NCBI GenBank assembly: GCA_947683425.1
Contig: CANTUQ010000014.1
Location: 1,612,001 to 1,676,000, forward strand
DNA length: 64,000 nt
DNA from: Excoecaria cochinchinensis
Lineage: Eukaryota > Streptophyta > Magnoliopsida > Malpighiales > Euphorbiaceae
Direction: 5' to 3'
Under the pieces are notes generated by a model that worked only from the letters and a program-made list of their open reading frames with translations, was not told the origin of the DNA and made no database searches. Each line of letters starts with the position of its first letter. Position 1 is the stretch's first letter. Below, piece after piece: positions 11,353-22,528 of this stretch. The position numbers and the translations under genes were made by a program.

Positions 11353-11934
11353 TTACTTAAACAAAAACTTGCAAAGTAACTTACCAGAAGAACCTGCGGT
11401 CTCCTTCGAATCCTTGCTAGATGCTACAAACTCTGAAGACACTTGAGAAGATCTGAGCAAATCCTCCACATCCTTTCTAGCTTGCCCAGCTAGACTCTCA
11501 TTCCTCTTCTTAGGACAATCAGCAATCCGATGGTCCATACTGCCACACCTGAAACAAGCACCTGAGAGCTTCCGACATGGACCACGATGTCGCTTCTGAC
11601 AGTACTGACATACTGACGGTACCCATTTCTTACACTTGTTCCCATGTTGCTTCTGACATTGCTGACACAACGAAGTTTCTCGAACCCTCTTCCCTGCTGA
11701 CACTTCACTAACCGATCCTTTTCTCTTCTGAGGAACATGCCGCACAACTTCTTGAGAAGCACGAGGAGCAGTCAATCTATCCAAAATCCGAATCAATCCT
11801 TGCACTAAAGCCCTATCATCAGAAACACGACCAGAATCTTCCACTGGAAGATGCTCTGAAACATCCTGATCAGCACTAACTCGATTCACACTTTCTGTAG
11901 TCTCGCCCACATTCTCACTAGGATCAGACTCCAT
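11353..11934 (-). CDS. T1 Gag fragment, nucleocapsid-type zinc-knuckle protein
   Basis: This is an intact 193-codon ORF starting at 11934 (MESDPSENVG), about 110 bp downstream of the PBS. The N-terminal third is acidic and Ser/Val-rich. Three cysteine-histidine clusters follow: CQQCQKQHGNKC and CQYCQKRHRGPC (both C-X2-C-X3-H-X3-C, at about residues 90-120), then a canonical knuckle CFRCGSMDHRIADC (C-X2-C-X4-H-X4-C). This arrangement is typical of the Gag C-terminus in Tekay/Del-like chromoviruses. The capsid domain that normally precedes it is missing, and the protein is about half the usual Gag length. It may package T RNA by binding its leader or by joining a helper Gag. Its uninterrupted frame fits the element's youth. 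Confidence 0.78.
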   Translation of the reverse strand: MESDPSENVGETTESVNRVSADQDVSEHLPVEDSGRVSDDRALVQGLIRILDRLTAPRASQEVVRHVPQKRKGSVSEVSAGKRVRETSLCQQCQKQHGNKCKKWVPSVCQYCQKRHRGPCRKLSGACFRCGSMDHRIADCPKKRNESLAGQARKDVEDLLRSSQVSSEFVASSKDSKETAGSSGKLLCKFLFK

Positions 11935-12045
11935 CTAATCATGACACAAAACAAGACGCATCTGCATTAGGCCACGACACAAAACCGACTCTCATACAAA
12001 GACTCATCACATAACAAACAACACACCCAGAACCATCAAACCTGG

Positions 12046-12057
12046 GCTCTGATACCA
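12046..12057 (-). other. T1 primer-binding site (initiator Met tRNA)
   Basis: The minus strand reads TGGTATCAGAGC, complementary to the 3' end of plant initiator tRNA-Met. It lies five bases inside the 5' LTR (12063), which fixes the element's orientation. Confidence 0.92.
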
Positions 12058-12062
12058 CTAAC

Positions 12063-15000
12063 TGTAACACCCCCATCGCCGTCCCCGTTGGAAGGACGCC
12101 GACGGACGCACTACACGACACTCGTACATACAGATATACACATGCACAATACGGAAGCATACATTTACACATAACATACATACAGAAATACGGGTTAATT
12201 AAAAACTTACCTTGACTTACTTTCTGGTACAGACTGAACATGCAATAGCTCACACACATGCAGGCACTAAGCAAAAGCATACACAGAAGCATGCATATGA
12301 CCATTCAACGGAAGCATAATCGAAATAATAAAACAAAGGAATAACTAAACATAAGGACATACTAACTATTACATTCCCAAAAGAAAACTCAAGAACGAAA
12401 CATAATAATTACATATACAATACTACCGAATACAAAAGCTGAAATACAGAAGCTGAACAAAATACAGAACTTCTAACTCCTACGTGGCCGACCCTGCAGA
12501 AGCGCGACTCGAACAGAACCAAACCTGCCACCTGCACGGAAAGGAAATCCGTGCTAAGCGATAACGCTTAGTGGGGAGAACACACAAGAGTATGGACGGC
12601 CATTCACAATGGTCGTCAAGGCAAAACACATTCAGAGGACAAATGCAGATATTCATAGCATATCAATAATCAGGCTGCACAATAAAGGCATTCATTTCAA
12701 TACTCACAATCGAACCATAACTTCATGTTCAGGATAGACTAAAACAGACATAATATAATACACAATACAAGCCTCATCATGCTGAACCACATACTATCTC
12801 ATGCATAAACCTACATGGGTAGCAAATATCAACATCTTACTGTGCAGAGTCACAAGAGCTTTACTCATGCAATTGACATAACTAAATACCCATGCATGAA
12901 CTGACAACCAAGCTATCATGTTAAGAATGCTAACCATTTAACATACTTAGACATGCCAAACACATACACTGGTCAAATATCTAAAGGATAACACTTAGAG
13001 TATCACAATACCACTGCGCAACTCTAATATATATTAAGCATCATGCAGAAACATTCTGATAACGGAGACTGAAGACGTAACCACTTAGTATTACATTCAT
13101 ATCATCATCATGCAAAGAGTACAGTAATCATCACATACTTACCATCACAGCTGCTTCGGTTCACATGCTCATATATATAACAAAACTATGCTGAAGTCAA
13201 ATACTTAAATACATCAATCGAATCATTTCTAAGCATTCAGAAGCTTATAACAAATCACATGACAGGTACGGATAACCATGTTAGATAAAGAGTCATGCTT
13301 ACCTAAAACAGACATACATTCTGAAGCCCATAGTCACATTCATATACATATAAACTGATTTCTGAAATCCTTATCATAATCAATCGGATGTCACATTCTG
13401 ATAACTATTTCAAAGCAGCATAAAACAAACCATCAAAGCACCTGCTGACTCACAATAGTGGATAACGAGTGTACTGAACTGATTAGTACCTTACGGGTAC
13501 AAGTCGGCCTGAGGGTACCTTACGGGTACGAATCGAAAACCATTTATTTATCACAAAGCATTTTACTGATGGGCGATCTTAACCCGATCCAAATACATTA
13601 TAAAGAGGATCACGAGGATCCGTACTGAGGGGGGGTTCGCGAGGAACCATACGGGGGACCTGATCAGGGTCCAATACGTTCTGAGGGCGCTGCAGCTACT
13701 GAAAGACTCTATTAGGCATGCCTAACTATCCACTAGAATGACTCTCGCAGGTCATGCATAAACCAATTCACATTTCGGATCGCATAATGCATAAATATAT
13801 ATAAACATCATGCATAAATCAGAATACGGTAGACATATAAATATGCTCATAAAGTCGGTCATATATCATGCAACTCGCATTGCAAAACGTATTACAGTCC
13901 ATACACTTTAACATTAAACAATATTCTAAAACATGCCAAAAATCAGGTAAAGAAGCACTACCATGCTAATGATTAGCAATACAGCATCCTAATCATGCAT
14001 TAGGTGAAGATTCTAAGCATAAACCATGCATAGTCCAAATTACATTAAAACATAACACTTTCAATTCCCAGGCTAAAGCATAATCATGCATTCAGACATT
14101 AATCATAATATTCAACTAAATATAGCATAGCATAATATCAATCATACCTCATTCAAGTCATATTCTGAAGCATGCAATAGGTCAATCAATTGCATTTTAG
14201 CACTATTCAAGTTACTAAAGCATATCTGGAATACACGTGGAATCATATCATGCCAATAATCCAAAAACGCGTAATCTGAATCATAAAATGATACTATATA
14301 TTTCTAAGCATGACAGATTACTCTCATAGCAGAATTCAATCAAAGATATGCATAACATATCACTAATCATAACTGAAATAGGCTAACCAAACCGATGAGT
14401 AAAATAAAATAACACTCGATAGAGGAAAGAGCTGTAAAAGCATTTGGAAATCATTTCAAGAAACCTAGTCATGTGAGGAAACAAAGTAAAACAGAAAAGC
14501 CATACAGGAGCGTATAACAGTCTGACATAAATTGTACAGAAGTAAAGACCCATACAGAAGAAATAAGAAATCCATTTTGGTTAAAAACTGGGCGAAATCG
14601 GAAAAAAGGAGCTGAAGAGGAGTCGGTCACAAGTCGTGTCACGACTTGTGACTGACCTCACAGGAGGGTCACGGCGTGACCTAGTGTCACGTCTCGTGAC
14701 TCTCTTAGAGAATCACGGGACGTGACTCTTTGTCACGCCTGATTCACAGGAGTCACGCCGTGACTCTAAGTCACGAGACGTGACTTCCCCCTCACAAAGA
14801 GAGGAGAATCACGTCGTGACTCTAAGTCACGTGACGTGACTTCCCTCTGCCTTGCCCTTCACAAGAGTCACGCCGTGACTCTAAGTCACGAGACGTGACT
14901 CTCCTCTCACAAAGAGAGAAAGTCACGCTTCGCGACTGAGGATCACGCCTTGCTCTTTACCAAGAGTCACGTCGTGACTCTAAGTCACGCGACGTGACTT

Positions 15001-15949
15001 TCCTCTCACAAGGAAGTCTGGAAATGGAAAATCTACAGTGACGCGATTTTTCATTCCCAGTAACCCAGAATCGATAAAACCCTTTTCAATCCAATTCAAA
15101 ACACCACAAAACTCATCTTACCTTCCAGTCGATCTTCCAAACATCATAAACAGGATCATTGCAATAAATTCCACAATTAAACAATCAAAATCATGCTTGA
15201 ACACACATTCAATCCATTCTAGAGCATAAACCCTAGAAATACAGTAAGTTCAAAACACAAACTCAGTAACCTCCATTCAATCCTATACATGCATTAATAA
15301 CACATCTAATCACATAGGTCATGCATAAATACATGCCAAACATACCAATTTCCAGAAATGCAAACACATATACATCCTAAGTGAGAAGTAGGGCAAAAAC
15401 ACTAAGAACTTCCAATACAGTAAACAGAGTTCTCAAACATTGCATGTAATCCAAATTGCTCCCAAACCTGGAATCGAAGGTCCAAAATCAGCTTCAAAAT
15501 CACTGCTCAATCCTTTCCTTGCCTTTGCTTTGCTCTTCCTTACAATCCAAAGCTCATCAAACAAAGAACAATCCAAGCCAACTCAACTCCAAGCCAAGGA
15601 AAATGAAAGGAAAAGCAAAGAAGGGAGAAGAGAAGAAGAAGGAGGAGCGTGAGAGAGGGAGAACGGGAAATGCAATCTGTGTTTCCCTCTCTTCCTCTTT
15701 CCTTTCTTTTTCTTCTTTCAATGCTCACCTAACACACCCACATGGCAAAACCTTATTGAACCACAAATTCCACTAAAATCTTACAGACTATGGCATTGCA
15801 CACACACTTTAGTATTCTCCACTTACTTAATTACATAAATGCCATTAAATCCTTAATATCCAAATTTCACATGTACAAAACTACTGAAATACCCTTCCGA
15901 TCCCGACTTCGCATGCAAAATCCGACCAGGGCCATTTTGGGGTGTGACA
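12063..15949 (-). repeat. T1 5' LTR
   Basis: This 3887-bp copy is almost identical to 7386-11273. It would supply the promoter for the element. No clear TATA box was found near the palindrome cluster at about 14626-15006. A GA/CT-rich tract near 15600-15720 could be transcribed leader, but I cannot fix a start site. Confidence 0.92.
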
Positions 15950-15954
15950 TACGC

Positions 15955-16174
15955 GCTGTCAATACAAGGAATCAAATTTTTACAGCATCAACTCTTGTTA
16001 CCAATCGGCCCTCTCGGGTTTTCACGATCGGATATTTTCTCTCATGCCTCTAATTTTTGTACAGGATGCCTTTTTTCGGTTTTCACCCTGTCGAGGTGCC
16101 CAATTTTAGCACAGCCGCCTTTTTTCGGTTTTCGACTTGCAGGGCATTTTATTCTCTTCTTTTTATTTTGGTCT
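15955..16174. other. Element A spacer downstream of pol
   Basis: This non-coding stretch follows pol on the minus strand. Element B holds a diverged copy at about 32380-32600, which marks where B lost its pol. Confidence 0.6.
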
Positions 16175-19100
16175 TTAGCCGTGGAACCTTTTGAGTCTGT
16201 CGACATTGATCGGCTCTTTGAATTCATTGCCATCACTATCTGACAAGATTGCAGCTCCTTTGGATAGCAGTTTCTTAAGGATATACGGCCCTTCCCAGGT
16301 CGGTCTGAATTTCCCTCTAATATCTGGTATGCCTGGCCTCATCTGCTTTAACACCAAGTCCCCTTCCTTCAGCGGATGCTTTCTCACCTTCTTTCCGAAA
16401 GTTCTTGCTAATCTCTTCTGGTAAATCTGATTATGATAATAAGCTTTCAGCCTAGTCTCATCCAGTAAATTCAAGTCCTGTAGCCTCTGCTGTGCCCATT
16501 CGGCCTCTGGAATTTGGGCTTCTATGACCACCCTCAGTGATTTAAGCTCTACCTCAACTGGCAATACTGCTTCCATTCTGTATACCAGGGAAAATGGAGT
16601 AGCGCCTGTAGACGTCCTTACCGTCGTTCTATATCCCCACAGGGCAAAGGGTAACTTTTCGGCCCAGTCTTTGTAGGTTTGGACCATCTTGGACAGGATC
16701 TTCTTCATATTCTTATTAGCGGCCTCTACTGCTCCATTCGCTTGTGGTCGGTAGGGAGAGGATTTATGATGCTCGACACCATACTTCTCGAGGAGCTTCC
16801 TGGTTTCTCCCATGAACTGCACCCCATTATCAGACACTATGTGATGGGGGAGGCCATATCTGCAGATCAAATTCCTCTCTATGAACTTGGCCATGTCCCT
16901 CGCGTCAATCTTTTTGAAGGATTCTGCCTCTACCCATTTGGTAAAATAATCGATTGCGACTATGATGTATCTGTGTCCATTGGATGCCGTAGGGCGAATC
17001 TCTCCAATGATATCTATCCCCCAAGCAGCGAAAGGCCAAGGTGATGTCAGGTTAGATAATTCTGATACTGACAGGTGTCTCAAGTCTGCATATTGTTGGC
17101 ACAGCTGGCATTGCTTAACATATTTCGAGCAGTTGTTGTCTATCGTAAGCCAATAGAAGCCTTGTCTCATGAACTTTTTAGCCAAGGTCAAACCGTTCAT
17201 GTGGGCCCCACAGACACCTGCATGGGTTTCCTCCATCACCTTGCGGGCTTCCTTTTCATTCAGGCACCTGAGCTGAATCCCGTCCGACCGTCTTTTATAC
17301 AACACCCCTTCCAAGGATATGAACTGAGTGGATAGCTTCCGGATCATCCTCTGATCTTTCTCAGTAGCTTCTTCTGGAAATTTATTGTTTTCCAAGTAGT
17401 TCATGATGTCGAAGTACCATGGTTTCCCATCCGCCACTTCTACTTCCATCACAGGCTCAGTTTCAAAACTGGGCTTGTCAGAACTCGAAATCAGTACTGG
17501 CTTCATAGCCACTCCCTCGGGGTTATCCCACATTGACACTAAGGTTGCCAATGCATCAGCCAGACGGTTTTCATCTCTCGGCACAAAGTGGAAAGTGCAA
17601 GTCTCAAACTGCCCACACATCTCTTTCAAATATTCAAAGTAGGGCATCAGCCGTTCTTCTTTTACTGCCCACTCACCTCGGATCTGGTTAATCACCAAGG
17701 ATGAGTCACCGAAGACTTCTATATTCTTTGCCCCCAATGCCGCTAAAGCTTCCAATCCGAAGGTGCACGCTTCATATTCGGCTTCATTGTTGGTTGCTTT
17801 GTACCTCAGCTTCTTAGAGAGGGGAAGCTTCTCATTATCTGGGGTCGTCAAGATGATCCCAACTCCGGCTCCTCTATTATTTACTGCCCTGTCGAAGTGT
17901 AACTGCCATCCGTGAACAGAAATTGCATCTATGCTCTCATCAGGAAAGTTAAACTCGGGAGTGTCTCCTTGAATAGGATGCTCAGCAAGAAATTCGGCTA
18001 CGGCTCGCCCCTTAATAGTCTTGCGGGTGATGTATTGTACATCAAACTCCTGTAGCAAGAGCAGCCACCTCCCCATCTTTCCAAGCAAAGACGGTGCTTC
18101 CTGCAAATATCTTAACGGATTCTGCTTGGCCACTACTTGAACCTTGTACGAGTGGAAATAATGTCTCAGTTTCTTTGACGCCCAAATTATCGCGAGACAG
18201 ATCTTTTCTACTTCAGCATATTTTATCTCATAAGCCAAGAACTTCTTGCTGAGGTAATAAATTGCAAACTCCACCCCAAATTCATCCTCTTGAGCCATCA
18301 TGGTGCCCACTGAACTGTCTTCTATTGCCAGATACAGGATAAGCGGTTTGATCGGTTGTGGAGGCCTTAGCATTGGCGGATTCAACAGGTATTCCCTGAT
18401 GCTGTCAAAGGCTTTCTGGCATTCTTCGTTCCAGACCACAGGTTGATTGTTTCTAAGCAGCTTAAAAATGGGCTTGCATATTGAAGTGAGCTTGGCAATG
18501 AATCGGCTAACATACTGCAGCTTGCCCAGGAAACTCCTTACATCCTTCTCCTTTTGTGGCACGGGCATCTCTCTGATGTCCTTCACCTTGTCTGGGTCAA
18601 TTTCTATTCCCCTCTGACTGATGACATGTCCCATTAGTTTTCCTGAAGTCACTCCGAAAATGCACTTCTTGGGGTTAAGTCGCAGATTATACTTGTCAAT
18701 CCTGGTGAAGAACTTCTCTAGAGCTTCAAAGTGCCCCTCTCGGGTGGCTGATTTGACCATCATGTCATCGACATACACTTCCACTTCTTTATGGATCAGG
18801 TCACTTAAGATCTTGGTCGCCATTCTCTGGTATGTGGCCCCTGCGTTCTTCAGGCCAAAAGGCATGACCCGGTAGGCATAGGTCCCCCACTCCGTGATGA
18901 AAGCGGTTTTAACCCGGTCAGCTATTCTGTTCAGGATCTGATTGTAGCCCACATAACCATCTCCAAAGCTATACATCGCGCAATTGGCGGCACTGTCTAT
19001 CAATACATCGATATGGGGTGGTAGAAAATCATCTTTAGGGCAAGCTTTGTTCAGATCTCGATAATCCACACACACCCTGACCTTCCCATTCTTCTTCGCT

Positions 19101-19708
19101 ACAGGGACTACATTTGCCAGCCATGTAGGATACTGCACCTCAACAAGGAACTTGGCTTCAACCTGCTGTCGAATTTCCTCCTTAACCTTGTCTGCCCATT
19201 CTGGTCTGAGCCTTTTCAACTTCTGTTTCACAGGCTTGTAATCCGGATAAGTTGGGATAGCATGTTCTGCCACATCTCGGTCAATTCCCGGCATGTCCTC
19301 ATAGGTCCAGGCAAAGACTTTTTCATGTTTTCTTATTATTCTCTCAAAATTTTTTCTCTCCTCAGGAGTTATATTTGATGCTATTAGAATTTCTCTCGGA
19401 TTTTTCGAGGTTCCAAGATTAAAAGGCGTTGTATCAGTGGAATCAATGTCAAAAATTGATGGAATATGATCATGTTCATGCATGTTGAAATTATTAGAAA
19501 CATCGCACAAGTAAGAGAAATTGTTTGCCTTATTAATAATATTATAATTGTCATTTACATCATAAAAGAGTTCTGGAATAAAAAGACAGTCTAAGCTAGA
19601 GTCTTTTTCTGCCACTCCCGAGGTTGATGCTATCGCGGCCTGCTCAGTGGCTTCCTGATTCTGCAGAGGCCCCTCAGGCATGTAAGAGAAAATCCCCAAA
19701 TCCCCCAT
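16175..19708 (-). CDS. pol: Element A Pol: reverse transcriptase, RNase H, archaeal-type RNase H, integrase
   Basis: The open part is 1177 codons. Reverse transcriptase covers about residues 165-360, with the first catalytic Asp at D250 (SFGDGYVGYNQ) and YVDD at 312-315. RNase H 1 is at about 455-565. A second RNase H (about 595-725) keeps the expected acidic set: D606 (HFDRAV), E644 (NNEAEYEA), D668 (FGDSSLV) and D718 (RLADALA). A dual RNase H is diagnostic of the Tat clade. Integrase has an H829/H836/C867/C870 zinc finger and a D899, D960, E995 core, followed by a C-terminal GPY-type segment (WEGPYILKKLL). It is the 3' part of a single gag-pro-pol frame; a TAG at 19733 separates it from protease. 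RNase H 1 shows AKQNPL where related proteins usually have a catalytic Asp (K528), so that domain may be inactive. Confidence 0.95.
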   Translation of the reverse strand: MGDLGIFSYMPEGPLQNQEATEQAAIASTSGVAEKDSSLDCLFIPELFYDVNDNYNIINKANNFSYLCDVSNNFNMHEHDHIPSIFDIDSTDTTPFNLGTSKNPREILIASNITPEERKNFERIIRKHEKVFAWTYEDMPGIDRDVAEHAIPTYPDYKPVKQKLKRLRPEWADKVKEEIRQQVEAKFLVEVQYPTWLANVVPVAKKNGKVRVCVDYRDLNKACPKDDFLPPHIDVLIDSAANCAMYSFGDGYVGYNQILNRIADRVKTAFITEWGTYAYRVMPFGLKNAGATYQRMATKILSDLIHKEVEVYVDDMMVKSATREGHFEALEKFFTRIDKYNLRLNPKKCIFGVTSGKLMGHVISQRGIEIDPDKVKDIREMPVPQKEKDVRSFLGKLQYVSRFIAKLTSICKPIFKLLRNNQPVVWNEECQKAFDSIREYLLNPPMLRPPQPIKPLILYLAIEDSSVGTMMAQEDEFGVEFAIYYLSKKFLAYEIKYAEVEKICLAIIWASKKLRHYFHSYKVQVVAKQNPLRYLQEAPSLLGKMGRWLLLLQEFDVQYITRKTIKGRAVAEFLAEHPIQGDTPEFNFPDESIDAISVHGWQLHFDRAVNNRGAGVGIILTTPDNEKLPLSKKLRYKATNNEAEYEACTFGLEALAALGAKNIEVFGDSSLVINQIRGEWAVKEERLMPYFEYLKEMCGQFETCTFHFVPRDENRLADALATLVSMWDNPEGVAMKPVLISSSDKPSFETEPVMEVEVADGKPWYFDIMNYLENNKFPEEATEKDQRMIRKLSTQFISLEGVLYKRRSDGIQLRCLNEKEARKVMEETHAGVCGAHMNGLTLAKKFMRQGFYWLTIDNNCSKYVKQCQLCQQYADLRHLSVSELSNLTSPWPFAAWGIDIIGEIRPTASNGHRYIIVAIDYFTKWVEAESFKKIDARDMAKFIERNLICRYGLPHHIVSDNGVQFMGETRKLLEKYGVEHHKSSPYRPQANGAVEAANKNMKKILSKMVQTYKDWAEKLPFALWGYRTTVRTSTGATPFSLVYRMEAVLPVEVELKSLRVVIEAQIPEAEWAQQRLQDLNLLDETRLKAYYHNQIYQKRLARTFGKKVRKHPLKEGDLVLKQMRPGIPDIRGKFRPTWEGPYILKKLLSKGAAILSDSDGNEFKEPINVDRLKRFHG

Positions 19709-19732
19709 TTTCAGCTCTGATTCTGCTATCTT

Positions 19733-20773
19733 CTATTTCCCTTTCAGCTTGGCAGCTATCATCTTTTCAGTAACAACCTCTTCAGGCTCGCATCTGTCCC
19801 AAGTGATACCCTGAGTCATGACCTCCTCATCCCAGAAGTCTTCAGCAGTCTTGATAAACCTGACTCTCCAGTCAAATACATCATTAAAGATCTCGAAGCC
19901 AGGGACAATACTCCCATCTACCCATTGCGGCTCGTCTTCGCCAGTGTAAGCACAAACTGAGGATGCTGGTACGAAGCTCTCTGAAATGTGAGGGATCTTG
20001 TCTGTCGCCTTCTTCTTGCTGAAGCCACCTCTGTACCCCAAACCTTTTCGATTTTTCTGACCTCGAGTGGTGACAACTGTTTGCAACCCTTGAGAGTTTC
20101 TGCCCAAACCAGCCCCGGGGAGATAGTGCATCTTCTTCATCATATTAACCACAGCTGGGCTATCCACTGACCCGTATTCTTCTCTTATCATGGACACGTG
20201 GAAGCCGCTAAATGGCTGATTAGCTATTTCCAGCGCTGAAACCTGGTTCTCCCTAGCTGCTTTGATAGTCACCACCTCCCCTTCGTGTGGGAACTTTATC
20301 ATTTGATGCAGCGTGGATGGCACTCCTCCTAATTTGTGAAACCAGGGTCTCCCAAGTAGAGCTGAGAAGTTAGCAGGGATGGGCAGCACTACAAATTCTA
20401 CCTCCACTTCGATAGGTCCTGCCTTGACCAAAGTCTTAAAGGTTCCCAAGGCTTACCTCCTCGAATTATCGTAGGCTGTGATAGTCAGATCTGACCCACT
20501 GAGCATATCCTCGTTTAAGCCAAAAGCCTGCAGAGCTATCAGGGGGTACACATTGATAGAAGACCCATCATCTACCATAACGCAAGTAGTGTGCTTGTCG
20601 TTAATCTGCGCTTTGATGTATAGGGGTCTGTTATGATTGCGGCCTTCGACCGGTAGGTCGGCGTCAGAAAAGACCAATCTCTCCTCGGATCCTCCCTTAA
20701 TTAGACCCAAGAGCTCTGATGGGGAAATCGTGGTGGCGACCGTGGCCTCAACCAAAGCCTCTACTACCTTCTA
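19733..20773 (-). pseudogene. pro: Element A protease region with G-patch motif, split by nonsense codons
   Basis: This is the same reading frame as gag and pol. The aspartic protease active-site motif VMVDDGSS lies at residues 59-66 after the ATG at 20755. The frame is stopped by TAA at 20453, where element E has a Gln codon (NSRRQ). Downstream, LLGRPWFHKLGGVPSTLHQM is the usual protease C-terminal motif. A glycine-rich GAGLGRNSQG...KNRKGLGY segment (about residues 105-140 from the ATG at 20449) follows and looks like a G-patch domain, an RNA-binding type known beside the protease of some retroviruses. Stops at 20771 (TAG), 20453 (TAA) and 19733 (TAG) bound the two open pieces. All three fit C-to-T changes of Gln codons. 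Confidence 0.8.
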
Positions 20774-22528
20774 CCTATGAGAGGGGGATTGTCTCAAAAG
20801 ATCCCAAATGGATATTTGAGCTGCAGTCTTCTTCAATTGCTTGACAATCTGATTCTCCTCTGGCTCTTTCTCTGCCGGCTTCTTCACTGGCTCAGGTAGT
20901 CTCGTAATCTCGGGGACCACTCTTTCGCTTTTCGTCACAGCCCCTATCTCTTCTTTTTTGTCTTCATCAGACCCCCACAAGTCAAGGTTCATTTCTCCCT
21001 CCTCCTCGGCTTCTCTGCCGCTCTCACTGCTAGACCAGCAATCAAGGGTTGCCACGACTGCCCTCCCCTCTCTAACCGCGGAACAATTAGCAGCAGAATT
21101 CTCGCTCCCATATAGATCCTTTAGCACGTACCACTCTGGCAGGCTAGATCCGATCATAAACACGGGTGGTGGTACGGCATTATAACCGGGCTTCTTCTCA
21201 GTTTCCCTCTTTTCAGGGTCAGAAATCTGCTTGCTATCAATCAAGTCTTGGATAGAGTGTCGAAGCGCTTTGCACTTATCTGTGATGTGGCTTGAGTGCT
21301 GGTGGAACGCACAGAATTCATTATCTTTGTGTCCAGGCTTTCCCTGCGTCAAAGCAGGTCTAGGAGCTAAGGGCTGCAATTTTCCCTCCTTCATTAACCT
21401 TCTCAAAACCCAAGATAATGGTCTCCCCAAGTTCGAGAACTTCCTCTGGGTGGTCACTTCGGTAACAGACACTTCACCCGTTCTTCTGGCGCTATTACTG
21501 GGACCCGCCGGCCTACTGGTTCCTTGACCGGGGTTAGCCCTTTTGGCAAAATTATCATTGTTAGCCTTCCTAGCTAAGAACTCTCCTTCTGCCTCGATGG
21601 CTATATCCTTGAGAGACTCCCAGTCCTTCAACCCCTTCATCTTCAACCCATCTTTCAAGTACGGGCTTGCATTCTTGATGAACAAACGAATCTGATCCTG
21701 GGTGTCAGGCTTCCTCCGCATCTCCATTACACGGTTCCTCCATCGGGTGAGATAATCATGGAAAGATTCTCCGGCTTTCTGCTGGAGCAGTTCAAGATCT
21801 TTTAGAGTCACCTCCATTCTGGTATTGCAGTTATACTGCTTCAAAAACTCCTCAGTGAGCAGATCCCAATCTTCTTTAGTGCGGCGGTCAAGGCCATGAT
21901 ACCAGTCGATGGCATGAGAGGTCAGACTCAGACAAAAGTATTCTACCTTTTGCTTCTTCGACAACGTGGTGCCCTTCATGACCAGAGAATACTGTTTCAT
22001 GTGAGCGGTTGGATCAGAAGTACCGTCAAACTTCGGCACATCTGGCATTTTGAAGTTGTAAGGGATCGGGTCTTCTCCGCCCAACTCTTTATCTTCCGGG
22101 TTCATCCCTTGACCCCTGCTCAATATACGAGCCATAGCTTCGAACCTCTCTTCCATTTTCTTTAAAATGAAGTCATCAGTCTGAGGTGCTTTCCCCCTCT
22201 CAGATGCGAGGCTCGTCCTATCATCTTCGATATCATCATCAATTCTCAGCACAGGCCTTCTTCTCTGCTCTCCCGAGGCCACTGATCTCAACTCTACTGG
22301 TGGCGGCCTAACGGGCTCTTCTCGCCTTTCAACCCTTTCTTCCTCTGGCTCATTCTATCTCACTGGAGGAGGAGGAGGAGGATTCTGTGGGGCATTCTGC
22401 GTAGCATTTCGCTGTGCCAAGGCGGTCAACATATTCATCATCCTACCCTCGAATTCCTCAAAATGGCGGCCCACTTCTTTCACAATCATGGCCCTGGTGG
22501 CGTCTTCTCCCCTAGGCGAGTTTGCCAT
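20774..22528 (-). pseudogene. gag: Element A Gag (capsid and nucleocapsid), one in-frame stop
   Basis: The likely start is the ATG at 22528 (MANSPRGEDATRAM), matching the MANSSRGKDTTRAM start of element E. A TAG at 22355-22357 interrupts the frame near residue 57, after which it is open from 22354 on. The Retrotrans_gag capsid region is recognisable from KMPDVPKFDGTSDPTAHMK through WYHGL and SFHDYLTRWRNRVMEM. The C-terminal knuckle is CAFHQHSSHITDKC (C-X2-H-X4-H-X4-C), the variant typical of Tat/Ogre Gags rather than CCHC. The frame runs on into protease without a shift. Element E has a stop at the homologous codon after the same Met/Val-Arg, so this mutation may be shared rather than new. 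Confidence 0.88.

Larger units (their letters stand above)
7386..15949 (-). mobile_element. T1: non-autonomous LTR retrotransposon with giant LTRs and a gag fragment
   Basis: The element is 8564 bp and consists of two LTRs of 3888 and 3887 bp around only 789 bp of internal sequence. It has a perfect TSD (TACGC), TG/CA ends, an initiator-Met-tRNA PBS and a purine tract, all in minus orientation. The internal region encodes a Gag zinc-knuckle protein and no protease, reverse transcriptase, RNase H or integrase. This matches the terminal-repeat-with-gag-domain (TR-GAG) class of large, non-autonomous plant elements. I count about seven differences between its LTRs, so it inserted very recently. 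It lies inside element A, between the end of pol and the aORF. Confidence 0.92.

Noticed and set aside
16191..18875. Plus-strand ORFs of 60-120 codons opposite pol
   Set aside because: They are shadows of the 1177-codon Pol frame and show no family motif.
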